From positions 248,001 to 312,000 of the forward strand of contig CAVVFJ010000014.1 in NCBI GenBank assembly GCA_963747425.1: a stretch of DNA of 64,000 nt, given 5' to 3'. This document shows, piece after piece, positions 40,197 through 47,917 of this stretch. Origin of the DNA: DASUPK01 sp963747425. GTDB lineage: Bacteria; Actinomycetota; Thermoleophilia; Solirubrobacterales; 70-9. The notes below the pieces were generated by a model. That model had not been told where the DNA came from. It made no database searches and saw only the letters and a program-made list of their open reading frames with translations. The first letter of the stretch is position 1, and every line of letters starts with the position of its first letter. Position numbers and translations under genes: made by a program.

Positions 40197-41033
40197 TTGG
40201 GACTGCTTGACGGAAAGAGCGCGATCATCACCGGCTCGGCGCGAGGCATCGGCCGCGCCACGGCCGAGCTGTTCGTCAGCGAGGGCGCCAAGGTGCTGAT
40301 CAACGACCTCGACGGCGACGTGGCGGAGCAGGCCTCGAAGGAGATCGACGGCGAGACCGCGGTGTTCGCGGGCGACCTCACCAAGCCCGGGATCCCCGAT
40401 CAGCTGGTCAAGGCCGCAATTGACGCCTTCGGCCAGGTCGATGCCGTCGTCAACAACGCGGGCTACACCTGGGACGGGGTCGTCCACAAGATGACCGACG
40501 AGCAATTCCAGGCGATGCTCGACATCCACACGATCGTCCCCTTCCGGATGATCCGCGCCCTGGCGCCCAGCTGGCGGGAGGCCGCCAAGAAGGAGGCCGA
40601 TGCCGGCGAGGAGGTCTTCCGCAAGATCGTCAACGTCACCTCCGTCTCGGGCACCATGGGGAACGCCGGCCAGGCGAACTACTCGTCCGCCAAGGCGGGC
40701 GTCACCGGGCTGACCAAGACGATCGCCAAGGAGTGGGGACAGTTCAAGGTCAACAGCAACGCCGTCGCCTTTGGCTTCGTCGAGACCCGGCTGACCCAGG
40801 CGAGGGAGAAGGGCGAGACGATGCAGGCCGCCGGCGAGAGCGAGGAGGAGGTGTCACTCGGGATCCCCGAGCAGATGCGCCAGATGGCGCGCATGACGAT
40901 CCCGCTCGGCCGGCCCGCGGAGCCATCCGACGCGGCGGGACCGATCCTCTTCCTGTGCTCTCCCCTCTCCAACTTCGTGCACGGACAGGTGATCAACTGC
41001 ACCGGAGGACAGTTCGTCGGCATGTACTCCTGA
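40197..41033 (+). CDS. SDR family oxidoreductase (FabG-like)
   Basis: A 278-residue classical SDR with GSARGIGRATAELF at residues 11-24, NNAGYTWDGV, the Ser of VTSVSGTMGN and the catalytic Tyr/Lys in NYSSAKAGVTGL. A C-terminal INCTGGQFVGMYS. A 20-residue insertion (EAAKKEADAGEEVFRK) before the Ser strand recalls SDRs acting on hydroxyacyl-CoA or steroids. TTG 40197 is used, with AGGAGG 8 bp upstream. Its stop overlaps a CTG that starts the SGNH lipoprotein gene. Probably NADPH-dependent 3-ketoacyl reduction. Confidence 0.9.
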   Translation: MGLLDGKSAIITGSARGIGRATAELFVSEGAKVLINDLDGDVAEQASKEIDGETAVFAGDLTKPGIPDQLVKAAIDAFGQVDAVVNNAGYTWDGVVHKMTDEQFQAMLDIHTIVPFRMIRALAPSWREAAKKEADAGEEVFRKIVNVTSVSGTMGNAGQANYSSAKAGVTGLTKTIAKEWGQFKVNSNAVAFGFVETRLTQAREKGETMQAAGESEEEVSLGIPEQMRQMARMTIPLGRPAEPSDAAGPILFLCSPLSNFVHGQVINCTGGQFVGMYS

Positions 41034-41710
41034 GGGTCGCCCTGGCGTCAGCCGCGGCGGCGGCGCTGCTGGCGACGGGCTGTGGCAGCGGCAACGGCGG
41101 CGATCAGCGGATGATCGCCGCCGTCGGGGACTCGATCACCGCCGGGAATCCCGGCTTTGAGTCCGACCCTGCGCTGCGAACGAGCCTCGGCCTCGGGGAC
41201 GACCCCAAGAGCCAGTGGGAGTACTGGGCGCAGCGGAAGCACCCGGACCTCCAGATCCGGAACTGCGGGGTGCGCGGTCAGAGCACTACCCAGATCATGC
41301 AGCGCTTCGACCAGTGCACCCAGGGCGTCGACGGGGTCGTGGTCCAGGGCGGGATCAACGACATCGCGCTGGGGCTCCCAGTGGAGGCGACCGCGGCCAA
41401 CCTGCAAGGCATGGTCCGCACGGCAAAGGCCCTCAAACTGGACGTCGCGATCGCCGATGTCCTACCGCTCAACGTCGGCAACGGATCGGCCGACGCGGTG
41501 ATCGCCGATCTCAACCGCCGGATCCAACAGATCGCGGAGGATGAGGAGGTCCCGCTCCTTCCCTTCCACAGGGTTCTCGAGAGTCCGCAGAACCCGGAAA
41601 GGATGCGCCCCGAATGGACCGCGGACGGGGAGCACCCCTCGATCGCGGGATATCGCCGCCTCGGCGAGCTCGCATTCCGCCCCCCGGGGGATAGCGGCGG
41701 CCAGCCTTAG
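41030..41710 (+). CDS. SGNH/GDSL hydrolase lipoprotein
   Basis: A 226-residue SGNH esterase with a lipoprotein signal (ALASAAAAALLATGC). Blocks I, III and V are present: VGDSITAG (Ser), GGINDIAL (Gly and Asn) and WTADGEHPSIAGY (Asp and His). Family members deacylate or hydrolyse cell-surface lipids or glycans. No ATG/GTG/TTG precedes the signal peptide in frame, so CTG 41030, overlapping the previous TGA as CTGA, is proposed, as for the glycosidase lipoprotein at 30.3 kb. It converges with the dienoyl-CoA reductase-like gene by 4 bp. Confidence 0.82.
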   Translation: MRVALASAAAAALLATGCGSGNGGDQRMIAAVGDSITAGNPGFESDPALRTSLGLGDDPKSQWEYWAQRKHPDLQIRNCGVRGQSTTQIMQRFDQCTQGVDGVVVQGGINDIALGLPVEATAANLQGMVRTAKALKLDVAIADVLPLNVGNGSADAVIADLNRRIQQIAEDEEVPLLPFHRVLESPQNPERMRPEWTADGEHPSIAGYRRLGELAFRPPGDSGGQP

Positions 41711-42562
41711 TCCTTCCGCCGCTCCTCGGCGAGCGGCTCTCCCCCTTCGCCGGCCGCCCCGCCCGGCGGCCAAGTACCAAACCAGTTGTCGCGAGCCCCG
41801 TCCACGGTGAGGACGCAGCCGGAGAAGAAGTCGCCGGCGGGCGAGGCCAGATAGGCCATCAGCCAGGCCATCTCGTCCTCCGTCCCGAGCCTGCCCAGCG
41901 GCACGGTGCCGGCGACGTTGTCCACGATCGCCTGCGGGTACTTGGTCCGCAGGGTCTCGGTGTCGAACTGGCCGATCGCGACGGCGACCAGGCGGATTCC
42001 GAACCGAGCCCACTCGATGGAGAGCGTCCGCATCATGTTCTCGACCGCGGCCCGGGCGGCGCCCGTGTGGACCATGCCCGGGAACCCCATATGCGGGGAG
42101 ACGGTGATGCTGATCACCTTGCCGCTCTCCTGGGGGATGAATGCCTTGGTTGCGGCCGCGTGGGTCATCTGCCAGGTGCCCTGGACGTTCAGGTCGATCA
42201 CCGTCCTGAAGCCCTTGGGGGTGATCGCCTCGGCCGGGCTCAGGAACTGGCCGCCGGCGTTGTTGACGAGCAGGTCGATCCGGCCGTGGCGCTCCACGAC
42301 ACCGTCCATGAAGGCGTCGACGGCCTCGTCGTCGCGGATGTCGAGCGCCTCGAACTCGGCCTCTGCCGCCACGCCCCGAAACCTCCTCGACCATGCCCTC
42401 CAGCGGCTCGCTCCGGCGGGCGCAACCGATCACGGTGGCGCCCAGGCCGGCCAGCTCCAGAGCCGTCGCCTTGCCGAGGCCGGTGCCGGCCCCGGAGACG
42501 ACGCAGACCTTCCCGTCGAGCAGGCCGGGCGCAAAGATTCGTGAAGCCACGGCCGTGAGCAT
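41707..42562 (-). CDS. SDR, 2,4-dienoyl-CoA reductase-like, frameshifted
   Basis: A SDR of about 284 residues in two frames. First: LLDGKVCVVSGAGTGLGKAT and VIGCARRSEPLEGMVEEVSG. Second: VAAEAEFEALDIRDD, LLVNNAGGQFLSPAEA, ISITVSPHMGFPGMVHTGAA and AVENMMRTLSIEW. The usual Tyr is replaced around VHTGAARAAVE, a pattern like peroxisomal 2,4-dienoyl-CoA reductases. The break is at about 42374-42381 (GGG-C or TTT), total length 3n+1. It converges with the SGNH gene and is 12 bp from the divergent metallo-beta-lactamase start, so both share one very short promoter region. The break is probably an artefact. Confidence 0.78.
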
Positions 42563-42574
42563 AAGCTGGCTCGC

Positions 42575-43483
42575 GTGAGCGTGAATGCCGAGCCGATTCC
42601 GCTCGAGGAGCCACTCCCCGGAGGCACCGAGGGGGCTGCGCTGATCGTGGAGCCGCTGCACACGGGCCAGGCCCTTTGGCCGGCATCGTTCTTCAACCGA
42701 GCCGGGCGTGGCCCGATCAACCGGCTGCGCGCCATCGGGGTCGGCTCGAAGCCGGAGACCTGGGAGTCCCGGCCCGTGCCCGCCTACCTGGCCCGTCACC
42801 CGAGCGCCGGAAACATCCTGATCGATACGGGCCTCCACCCCTCGATCGCGAGGGATCCGCGGGACAACCTGGGCCGCTTCTCCGGCCGCCACTACTCGGT
42901 CAAAGAGGGCGAGGACGTCGTCTCGCAGCTTCGCAAGCGCGGGCTGGAGGCTTCGGACATCGCGGTCGTCATCCTCACCCACCTGCACGAGGACCATGCC
43001 TCGGCCATCGAGGTCTTTCCCGATGCGCAGTTCGTGCTCAGCGCAACCGAATGGGAGGCGGCCACCACCGGGAGGCTGCCGCTGCTGCGCGGCTACCACC
43101 CGTCGCACTACGACTACGCATTCGACTACGCCACCGTCGACTTCGACAGCGAGCTGGTCGAGTCGTACGGGCCCTTCGGGAGAAGCTTCGACCTCTTCGG
43201 GGACGGCTCGGTGCGGCTGATCTACACGCCGGGCCACAGCGCGGGCCACACGTCGGTGATCCTGCGCCTGCCTCAGCGCGACTTCGTCATCGTCGGGGAC
43301 GCCGCGTACGACTGGAAGCAGCTCCAGGGCGACGGGGAGCCGGTGATGATGGCCGACGAGCACAACTGGCGGCGATCGCTGCGCGAGCTACAGGCCTACC
43401 GGCGCACCTATCCGTACGCGCTCATGGTCCCGGGACACGACCCGGAGTTCTGGGAGAAGCTCGAGCCGCGCTACGAGGAATAA
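42575..43483 (+). CDS. Metallo-beta-lactamase fold hydrolase (AHL-lactonase-like)
   Basis: A 302-residue metallohydrolase. The HxHxDH metal motif is in ILTHLHEDHASA; further ligands are in YTPGHSAGH, FVIVGDAAYDW and VPGHDPEFW. ILIDTGLHP precedes them, a usual family segment. An insertion with HPSHYDYAFDYATVDFD resembles quorum-quenching lactonases (AhlD/AiiA-type), but other esters are possible. GTG 42575 start. The 3' end overlaps the PlsC-like gene by 13 bp convergently. Confidence 0.88.
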   Translation: MSVNAEPIPLEEPLPGGTEGAALIVEPLHTGQALWPASFFNRAGRGPINRLRAIGVGSKPETWESRPVPAYLARHPSAGNILIDTGLHPSIARDPRDNLGRFSGRHYSVKEGEDVVSQLRKRGLEASDIAVVILTHLHEDHASAIEVFPDAQFVLSATEWEAATTGRLPLLRGYHPSHYDYAFDYATVDFDSELVESYGPFGRSFDLFGDGSVRLIYTPGHSAGHTSVILRLPQRDFVIVGDAAYDWKQLQGDGEPVMMADEHNWRRSLRELQAYRRTYPYALMVPGHDPEFWEKLEPRYEE

Positions 43484-44268
43484 CGACGCGCGGGATCCGG
43501 TCCCGGCGACGCCGCCGGCAGCCCCTCGCGCAGGCGCTTGAGGACGTCGCGGCGGCCGTTCTCCTCGAGGTCGACGTACATCGCCCGGACGCGGTCGAAG
43601 ACCTGGTTGGCCGCCTGCTGCTGCTCGTCGCGGTCGGGGTCCGCATTGACCGGGAAGGTGACCGGCTCGCCGTACTGGATGGTCACCTTGGGGAACCGCA
43701 TTCGCTTCCACCCGCGGACGTGCGCCGAGCCGTGGATCGCGACCGGTACGACCGGCACGCCCGACTCCAGGGCGATCTTGCCGATACCCCGCTTCGGCTC
43801 TCCGAGGTCGCCGGTCCGAGAGCGGCCCCCCTCGGCGTACATGAGCATCGTGCCGCCGCGGTCGAGAACGACGTTCGCGGTGATGAACGCCTCCTCGTCG
43901 TGGTGCCCGCGCCTGACGGGGAAGACCCCGCCGTGCTTGAAGATGTACTTGATCGCCGGGTTCTTGAAGAGCTGGGACTTGGCCATGAACTGGACCTTCC
44001 GCGGGAGGTACACGGCGGCGAAGAAGTGGTCCCACTGGCTGAAGTGGTTTGGCGCCAGGATCACGGGGCCGGTGGCCGGGACGTTCTCCACTCCTATCGC
44101 GCGCGCCCTGTAGAAGAGGATCGTCGGGATCGTCAGGATCACGCGGACGAAGTCGTAGATCCAGCCGACGCCACGGCGCGCGCTGCGGTGGTACTGCGTG
44201 AACATCTCCGCTGGGCGCGGGTCCTTGTAGACCTGCGGCTTCATGTCCTTGGGGTTCACCTTGGGCAT
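43471..44268 (-). CDS. 1-acyl-sn-glycerol-3-phosphate acyltransferase (PlsC family)
   Basis: A 265-residue acyltransferase with the HX4D box (NHFSQWDHFF), then KHGGVFPVRRGHHDEEAF, the MYAEGGRSRTGD segment (motif III) and VPVVPVAIHGSA (motif IV). One hydrophobic helix (VRVILTIPTILFY) near residue 45 anchors it. It acylates lysophosphatidate or a related lipid at the membrane. The glpK terminator ends 12 bp before its ATG, so its own promoter must overlap that region. Glycerol kinase upstream supplies glycerol 3-phosphate, a fitting neighbour. Confidence 0.9.
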   Translation of the reverse strand: MPKVNPKDMKPQVYKDPRPAEMFTQYHRSARRGVGWIYDFVRVILTIPTILFYRARAIGVENVPATGPVILAPNHFSQWDHFFAAVYLPRKVQFMAKSQLFKNPAIKYIFKHGGVFPVRRGHHDEEAFITANVVLDRGGTMLMYAEGGRSRTGDLGEPKRGIGKIALESGVPVVPVAIHGSAHVRGWKRMRFPKVTIQYGEPVTFPVNADPDRDEQQQAANQVFDRVRAMYVDLEENGRRDVLKRLREGLPAASPGPDPARRYSS

Positions 44269-44279
44269 CTCTTCCTCAC

Positions 44280-44303
44280 AAAAAACGCCGTCGAGGACGG
44301 CGG
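44280..44303 (-). terminator. Rho-independent terminator of glpK
   Basis: On the minus strand a hairpin with 7-bp stem (CGCCGTC-GAG-GACGGCG on the plus strand, 44287-44303) is followed by seven T (plus-strand A run 44280-44286). It lies 54 bp after the glpK stop and ends 12 bp before the PlsC ATG. Confidence 0.85.
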
Positions 44304-44319
44304 CACGTGCTGATTTCTA

Positions 44320-44340
44320 CCCAGTGCTTACGCCTGGGTT
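44320..44340. other. Hairpin ahead of the glpK terminator
   Basis: ACCCAG (44320-44325) and CTGGGT (44335-44340) form a perfect 6-bp stem with a 9-nt loop, between the glpK stop and the terminator hairpin. On the minus strand, two AGGCGTAA copies lie within it. Possible RNA structure; role unknown. Confidence 0.35.
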
Positions 44341-44356
44341 ACGCCTTGGATCAACC

Positions 44357-45811
44357 CTACTCACCGCGCGCCCAGCCTCGGGCGCGAGCCACGGCCTCCC
44401 GCCAGCGGCCGACCAGCTCGTCGCGCTCGGATTCGGGCATGGCGGGCTCGTAGGTGGCCGCCTCGCGCCACATCTCGCGCACCTGATCCACGGTCCACAG
44501 GCCCGTGGCGATGCCTGCCAGATAGGCGGCGCCGAGCGCCGTCGTCTCGGCCACCTCGGGCACGATCACGGGGACCCCGAGGACATCGGCCTGGAACTGC
44601 ATCAGCCACGAATTGGAGACGGCGCCGCCGTCGGCCTTCAGCGCGGGGATCCGCTCACCCGCCGCGGCCTCCTGCGCCCTGACCGCGTCGACCGTCTGGT
44701 AGGCGATTGCCTCGAGCGCCGCGCGGGCGAGGTGCGCGCGCGTGGCGCCTCGAGTCAGGCCGACGATCGTCCCCCTCGCATAGGGATCCCAGTGCGGCGA
44801 CCCGAGCCCGGTCAGGGCGGGGACGAAGTAGATGTCGTCGTTCGAGGTGAGCGACGCCGCGAGCTCCTCGGTCTCGGCGGCGCGAGTGATGATCCTGAGC
44901 CCATCCCGCAGCCATTGGACCGCCGCGCCGGTTACGAAGACGGCGGCCTCGAGCGCATAGGCGACCTCGCCTCCAAGACCCCAGGCGACGGTGGTGAGCA
45001 GCCCCTCCCCCGGCTCGGGCGCGTCAGTCCCCGTATTGAGCAGGACGAAGCTGCCCGTGCCGTAGGTGTTCTTGGTCTCGCCGGGCCGCTGGCAGGCCTG
45101 GCCGAAGAGCGCCGCCTGCTGGTCGCCGGCGATGCCCGCCACCGGCACCTCGCCGCCGAACACCGAGGTTGTCCCATAGATCTCCGAGGAGGGCACCGGC
45201 TCCGGCAGCGAGGCCGGATCGACCCCGAGCAGCCCGCAGATCTCCTCGTCCCAGGCGAGCTTTCGGATGTCGAACAGCATCGTCCGGGACGCGTTCGAGT
45301 AGTCGATCAGGTGGCGGCCCGTGAGCTTGAAGGCAAGCCAGGAGTCGATCGTCCCGAAGGCGACGCCCTCGGGAAGGTCGGCGTTCTGAGTGAGCCACTC
45401 GATCTTGGTGCCGGAGAAATACGGGTCGATGACGAGGCCGGTCCGCTCCCGGATCAACCCCTCCTTGCCCTGCTCGCGGAGCTCGTCGCATCGCGCCGCA
45501 GTCCGGCGGTCCTGCCACACCAGCGCCCGGTGCACCGGCTCGCCGGTGCTCGGGTCCCAGGCGACGACGGTCTCGCGCTGGTTGGTGATGCCGATTCCCT
45601 TCAGGTCCGAGCCCTGTACGGCCGCGTCTGCAAGCGCAGCGACGGCGACCTTGCGGGTGACGTCCCAGATCTCGGCGGCGTCGTGCTCGACCCAGCCCGG
45701 CTGCGGGAAGTACTGCTCGAACTCGCTGTAGGCGCGGCCGCAGGGCTGCCCGTTCTCGTCGAAGACGATGCAGGTGGTCCCGGTGGTCCCCTGGTCGATG
45801 GCCAGGATCAT
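44357..45811 (-). CDS. glpK: Glycerol kinase
   Basis: A 484-residue FGGY-family kinase converting glycerol and ATP to glycerol 3-phosphate. Diagnostic segments: AIDQGTTGTTCIVFDENGQP, WVEHDAAEIW, GIGITNQRETVVAWD, SGTKIEWLT, VPVAGIAGDQQAALFGQAC, and ALTGLGSPHWDPYARGTI. Length is close to the usual 495-505. A strong terminator follows at 44280-44303. No glycerol facilitator or glycerol-3-phosphate dehydrogenase is adjacent; a PlsC acyltransferase lies downstream, so the product may feed phospholipid synthesis. Upstream, 20 bp away, is a glycosyltransferase. Confidence 0.96.
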   Translation of the reverse strand: MILAIDQGTTGTTCIVFDENGQPCGRAYSEFEQYFPQPGWVEHDAAEIWDVTRKVAVAALADAAVQGSDLKGIGITNQRETVVAWDPSTGEPVHRALVWQDRRTAARCDELREQGKEGLIRERTGLVIDPYFSGTKIEWLTQNADLPEGVAFGTIDSWLAFKLTGRHLIDYSNASRTMLFDIRKLAWDEEICGLLGVDPASLPEPVPSSEIYGTTSVFGGEVPVAGIAGDQQAALFGQACQRPGETKNTYGTGSFVLLNTGTDAPEPGEGLLTTVAWGLGGEVAYALEAAVFVTGAAVQWLRDGLRIITRAAETEELAASLTSNDDIYFVPALTGLGSPHWDPYARGTIVGLTRGATRAHLARAALEAIAYQTVDAVRAQEAAAGERIPALKADGGAVSNSWLMQFQADVLGVPVIVPEVAETTALGAAYLAGIATGLWTVDQVREMWREAATYEPAMPESERDELVGRWREAVARARGWARGE

Positions 45812-45831
45812 CGGCAGGGACGCTATCTAGA

Positions 45832-46518
45832 TCATCCAGCCCGACTCCGCGCCGCGCGCCGGATGTCGCGGAGCTGGCGGGCGCGGTGGAGGAAGCCGCC
45901 GAGCGTGCGTCCCGTGGTGCGGTGGCTGAGCGGCAGCTCGATCTCCTCGATGCGGAGCCCGGCCCGGACCGCGTCGATCGTCATGCCCACCTCGAGGCCC
46001 CAGCCGCCCGCGAAGGGGATCAGCTGCCGGAGCGTGGAGACGCGCATTGCGCGCTGGCCCGAGAGCGGCGCCTCCAGCCTCGCGCCGCAGAGCCGCTCCA
46101 CGGCCCTGCGCCCGTAGCCGAGCGTGAAGCCGAAGCCTCCCCCCTCGGGATCGGCGAACCGCCCCACCGCCAGATCGCACCTCCCGGCCTCGACCGCGTC
46201 GATCAGGGGACCGAGCTCACCCGCGCTCTCCCCGAGGTCCGCGTCGCAGAGCAGCGCCGTGGCGTCGTCGTCGAACTCCCCGACCGCGGCCTCGGCCGTG
46301 GCGGTGACGTTGCCTCCCTTGCCGTGGGGGCGGCGCCTGCTCACCAGCCAGGCGCCGTGGCTCATGGCGACGGACTGCGTGCCGTCCGTGGAGGCATCGT
46401 CCGCGACCATCAGCCGCGCGCCGGGAAGGGCCTCGGCCAGGGCGTCGAGAGCCGCGCCGATTCGCTCCGCCTCGTTCTGCGCCGCGACGATGACCACGCG
46501 CGGGCGTTCCGGCGTCAC
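45832..46518 (-). CDS. Glycosyltransferase family 2 (dolichol-phosphate-type)
   Basis: A 228-residue GT-A enzyme with VVIVAAQNEAERIGAALDAL at residues 8-27, VADDASTDGT, GKGGNVTAT and LLCDADLGES (acidic metal motif). FGFTLGYGRRAVERL and LEAPLSGQRAMRV follow, as in polyprenyl-phosphate or glucosyl-3-phosphoglycerate-type glycosyltransferases. A short Arg-rich tail ends it. GTG 46518 start lies within the palindrome GTCACCGGTGAC; the divergent biotin carrier gene starts 21 bp away. Donor and acceptor unknown. Confidence 0.85.
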   Translation of the reverse strand: MTPERPRVVIVAAQNEAERIGAALDALAEALPGARLMVADDASTDGTQSVAMSHGAWLVSRRRPHGKGGNVTATAEAAVGEFDDDATALLCDADLGESAGELGPLIDAVEAGRCDLAVGRFADPEGGGFGFTLGYGRRAVERLCGARLEAPLSGQRAMRVSTLRQLIPFAGGWGLEVGMTIDAVRAGLRIEEIELPLSHRTTGRTLGGFLHRARQLRDIRRAARSRAG

Positions 46519-46525
46519 CGGTGAC
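46514..46525. promoter_or_regulatory. Palindrome GTCACCGGTGAC at divergent starts
   Basis: A perfect 12-bp palindrome that covers the GT2 start codon and lies 14 bp from the biotin-carrier GTG. It might bind a regulator of both divergent genes. In G+C-rich DNA a 12-bp palindrome can be chance. Confidence 0.25.
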
Positions 46526-46539
46526 TATTGTCCCCGCGC

Positions 46540-46752
46540 GTGGCCGACGTAGAGGCGCATATCACCGGCACAGTCTGGAAGATCGAGGTCAAGGTCGGCG
46601 ACCAGGTCGACGAGGGCGACACGGTCGTCATCCTCGAGTCGATGAAGATGGAGATGCCGGTCGAGGCCGAGGATCCAGGAAAGGTCGCCGAGATCCGCTG
46701 CGAGGAGGGCCAGTCGGTCTCCGAGGGCGACGTGCTCGTCGTCCTCGAATAG
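46540..46752 (+). CDS. Free-standing biotin/lipoyl carrier protein (BCCP-like)
   Basis: A 70-residue biotinyl domain: MADVEAHITGTVWKIEVKVG, then the biotinylation site in VILESMKMEMPV (the Met-Lys-Met centre) and the closing GKVAEIRCEEGQSVSEGDVL. No linker or other domain, so it works as a separate carrier for a carboxylase. The beta subunit at 17.5-19.0 kb needs one; actinobacteria also use alpha subunits with built-in carriers, so the partner is inferred. GTG 46540 was chosen over TTG 46528. A crotonase gene follows after a 51-bp gap with a hairpin. Confidence 0.9.
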   Translation: MADVEAHITGTVWKIEVKVGDQVDEGDTVVILESMKMEMPVEAEDPGKVAEIRCEEGQSVSEGDVLVVLE

Positions 46753-46768
46753 CCTCAGCGGCATGGTT

Positions 46769-46802
46769 AGGCGACCGCGGACGCGAAGCGGAGGAGTCGC
46801 CT
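46769..46802 (+). other. Leader hairpin covering the crotonase ribosome site
   Basis: AGGCGAC (46769-46775) pairs with GTCGCCT (46796-46802), just before the ATG at 46804. The loop contains GGAGGAG (46790-46796), which is that gene's Shine-Dalgarno site. Folding would expose or hide the site. Confidence 0.3.
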
Positions 46803-46803
46803 C

Positions 46804-47607
46804 ATGACAAGCATGGCTGGGGGCAAGCTCCTCTTGGACTATCCGGCCGAGGCGGTCGCCCGCCTGACGATCAACCGGCCCGAGTCGCGAAACGCCCTCG
46901 ACCACGACACCCTGAACGCGATCGCCGACGCGATGCCGTCGCTCGACCGCGGGATCGAGCTTCGCTGCGTGATCCTCACCGGCGCCGGCCAGATCTTCTC
47001 TGCGGGATATGACATCGGCGGGTTCTCGGACGAGAGCTTCGAGCGCGACGCGGAGTCGCTCGTCGCCCATCCCTTCGCCAAGGGCCTCGACGCGGTCGCC
47101 GCGCACAAATGGCCGGTCCTCTGCGCGATCAACGGCCACGCTCTCGGCGGAGCGCTCGAGCTGACGCTCTGCTGCGATCTGCGGATCTGCGCCCGCGGGG
47201 CCAAGCTCGGCATGCCGCCCGCCAAGCTCGGCCTGATCTACGGCCACACTGGGCTCCAGCGCTTCATCGACGCGATCGGGGTGCCGCGCACGAAGGAGCT
47301 CTTTCTCACGGGCCGCAACCTTCCAGCGGAGCGAGCCGAGGAGATCGGCCTCGTCAACGAGGTCGTCGGCGATGCCGAGCTCGAGGCGGCCTCGGTCGAG
47401 CTGGCCGCCGAGATCGCCGCCCACGCACCCCTTTCGATGAGTGGCAACAAGCGGGCGATCGAGACGCTCAATTCGTTCTCCCGCCTGACTCCGGAGCAGG
47501 AGCGCGAGCTGATCGAGCTGCGCGAGTCCTGCTTCGGCTCGGAGGACTTCCGCGAAGGCGTTGCCGCCTTCGCCGAGAAGCGCAAGCCGGTCTGGAAAGG
47601 CCAATGA
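46804..47607 (+). CDS. Enoyl-CoA hydratase/isomerase family protein (crotonase), second copy
   Basis: A 267-residue crotonase: LTINRPESRNALDHDTLNAI, FSAGYDIGGFSDES, INGHALGGALELTLCCDLRI, LGLIYGHTGLQRF, and EKRKPVWKGQ at the end. Here the first catalytic Glu is kept (ALEL), but the position of the second Glu is Pro (MPPAKLGL), the mirror image of the copy at 19.1 kb. GGAGGAG lies 8 bp before the ATG, within a possible hairpin. The biotin carrier gene is upstream, a 2TM protein gene 13 bp downstream. A hydratase, decarboxylase or isomerase activity is possible. Confidence 0.88.
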   Translation: MTSMAGGKLLLDYPAEAVARLTINRPESRNALDHDTLNAIADAMPSLDRGIELRCVILTGAGQIFSAGYDIGGFSDESFERDAESLVAHPFAKGLDAVAAHKWPVLCAINGHALGGALELTLCCDLRICARGAKLGMPPAKLGLIYGHTGLQRFIDAIGVPRTKELFLTGRNLPAERAEEIGLVNEVVGDAELEAASVELAAEIAAHAPLSMSGNKRAIETLNSFSRLTPEQERELIELRESCFGSEDFREGVAAFAEKRKPVWKGQ

Positions 47608-47620
47608 GCGAGGAGGAGCG

Positions 47621-47917
47621 ATGAGCGACGACGACATCCAGGTGGTTCCCACGAGCGAGGAGGATCTCCGCCAGGAAGCAGTCAAGAGCGTCAAGCGAAA
47701 GCAGAGCTTCAAGCAGACGGTGTTCGCCTATGTGGTGGTCAACCTGTTTCTCGTCGGGATCTGGGCGATCGGCGGAACCGACAACTTCTTCTGGCCCGTC
47801 TTCGTGATCGGCGGCTGGGGAATCGGCCTCGCCTTCCAGGCGTACGACGCGTACGGACGGCGTCACACCATCGGCGAGAGCGACATCTCCAGCGAGATGG
47901 AGCGGCTGCGGCGCTAG
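47621..47917 (+). CDS. 2TM domain protein
   Basis: A 98-residue membrane protein with two closely spaced TM helices: FAYVVVNLFLVGIWAIGG and FWPVFVIGGWGIGLAFQAY. A cytoplasmic acidic N-terminus (DDDIQVVPTSEEDLRQEA) and basic C-terminus (YGRRHTIGESD) flank them. This 2TM domain is found alone or fused to LytTR histidine kinases; alone it is uncharacterised. AGGAGGAG precedes the ATG. Its stop overlaps the convergent MMPL stop by 4 bp. Confidence 0.82.
   Translation: MSDDDIQVVPTSEEDLRQEAVKSVKRKQSFKQTVFAYVVVNLFLVGIWAIGGTDNFFWPVFVIGGWGIGLAFQAYDAYGRRHTIGESDISSEMERLRR

Noticed and set aside
41462..43363. Very long minus-strand frame covering SGNH, SDR and metallo-hydrolase
   Set aside because: Only a short part of it reads as the SDR; the rest is the complement of real plus-strand genes.
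42575..43483. A true beta-lactamase resistance gene
   Set aside because: HLHEDH and the insertion resemble lactonase or general metallo-hydrolase groups; the fold name does not imply drug resistance.
44243..46117. 624-residue plus-strand frame opposite glpK
   Set aside because: It is the antisense shadow of glpK; no recognisable domain.
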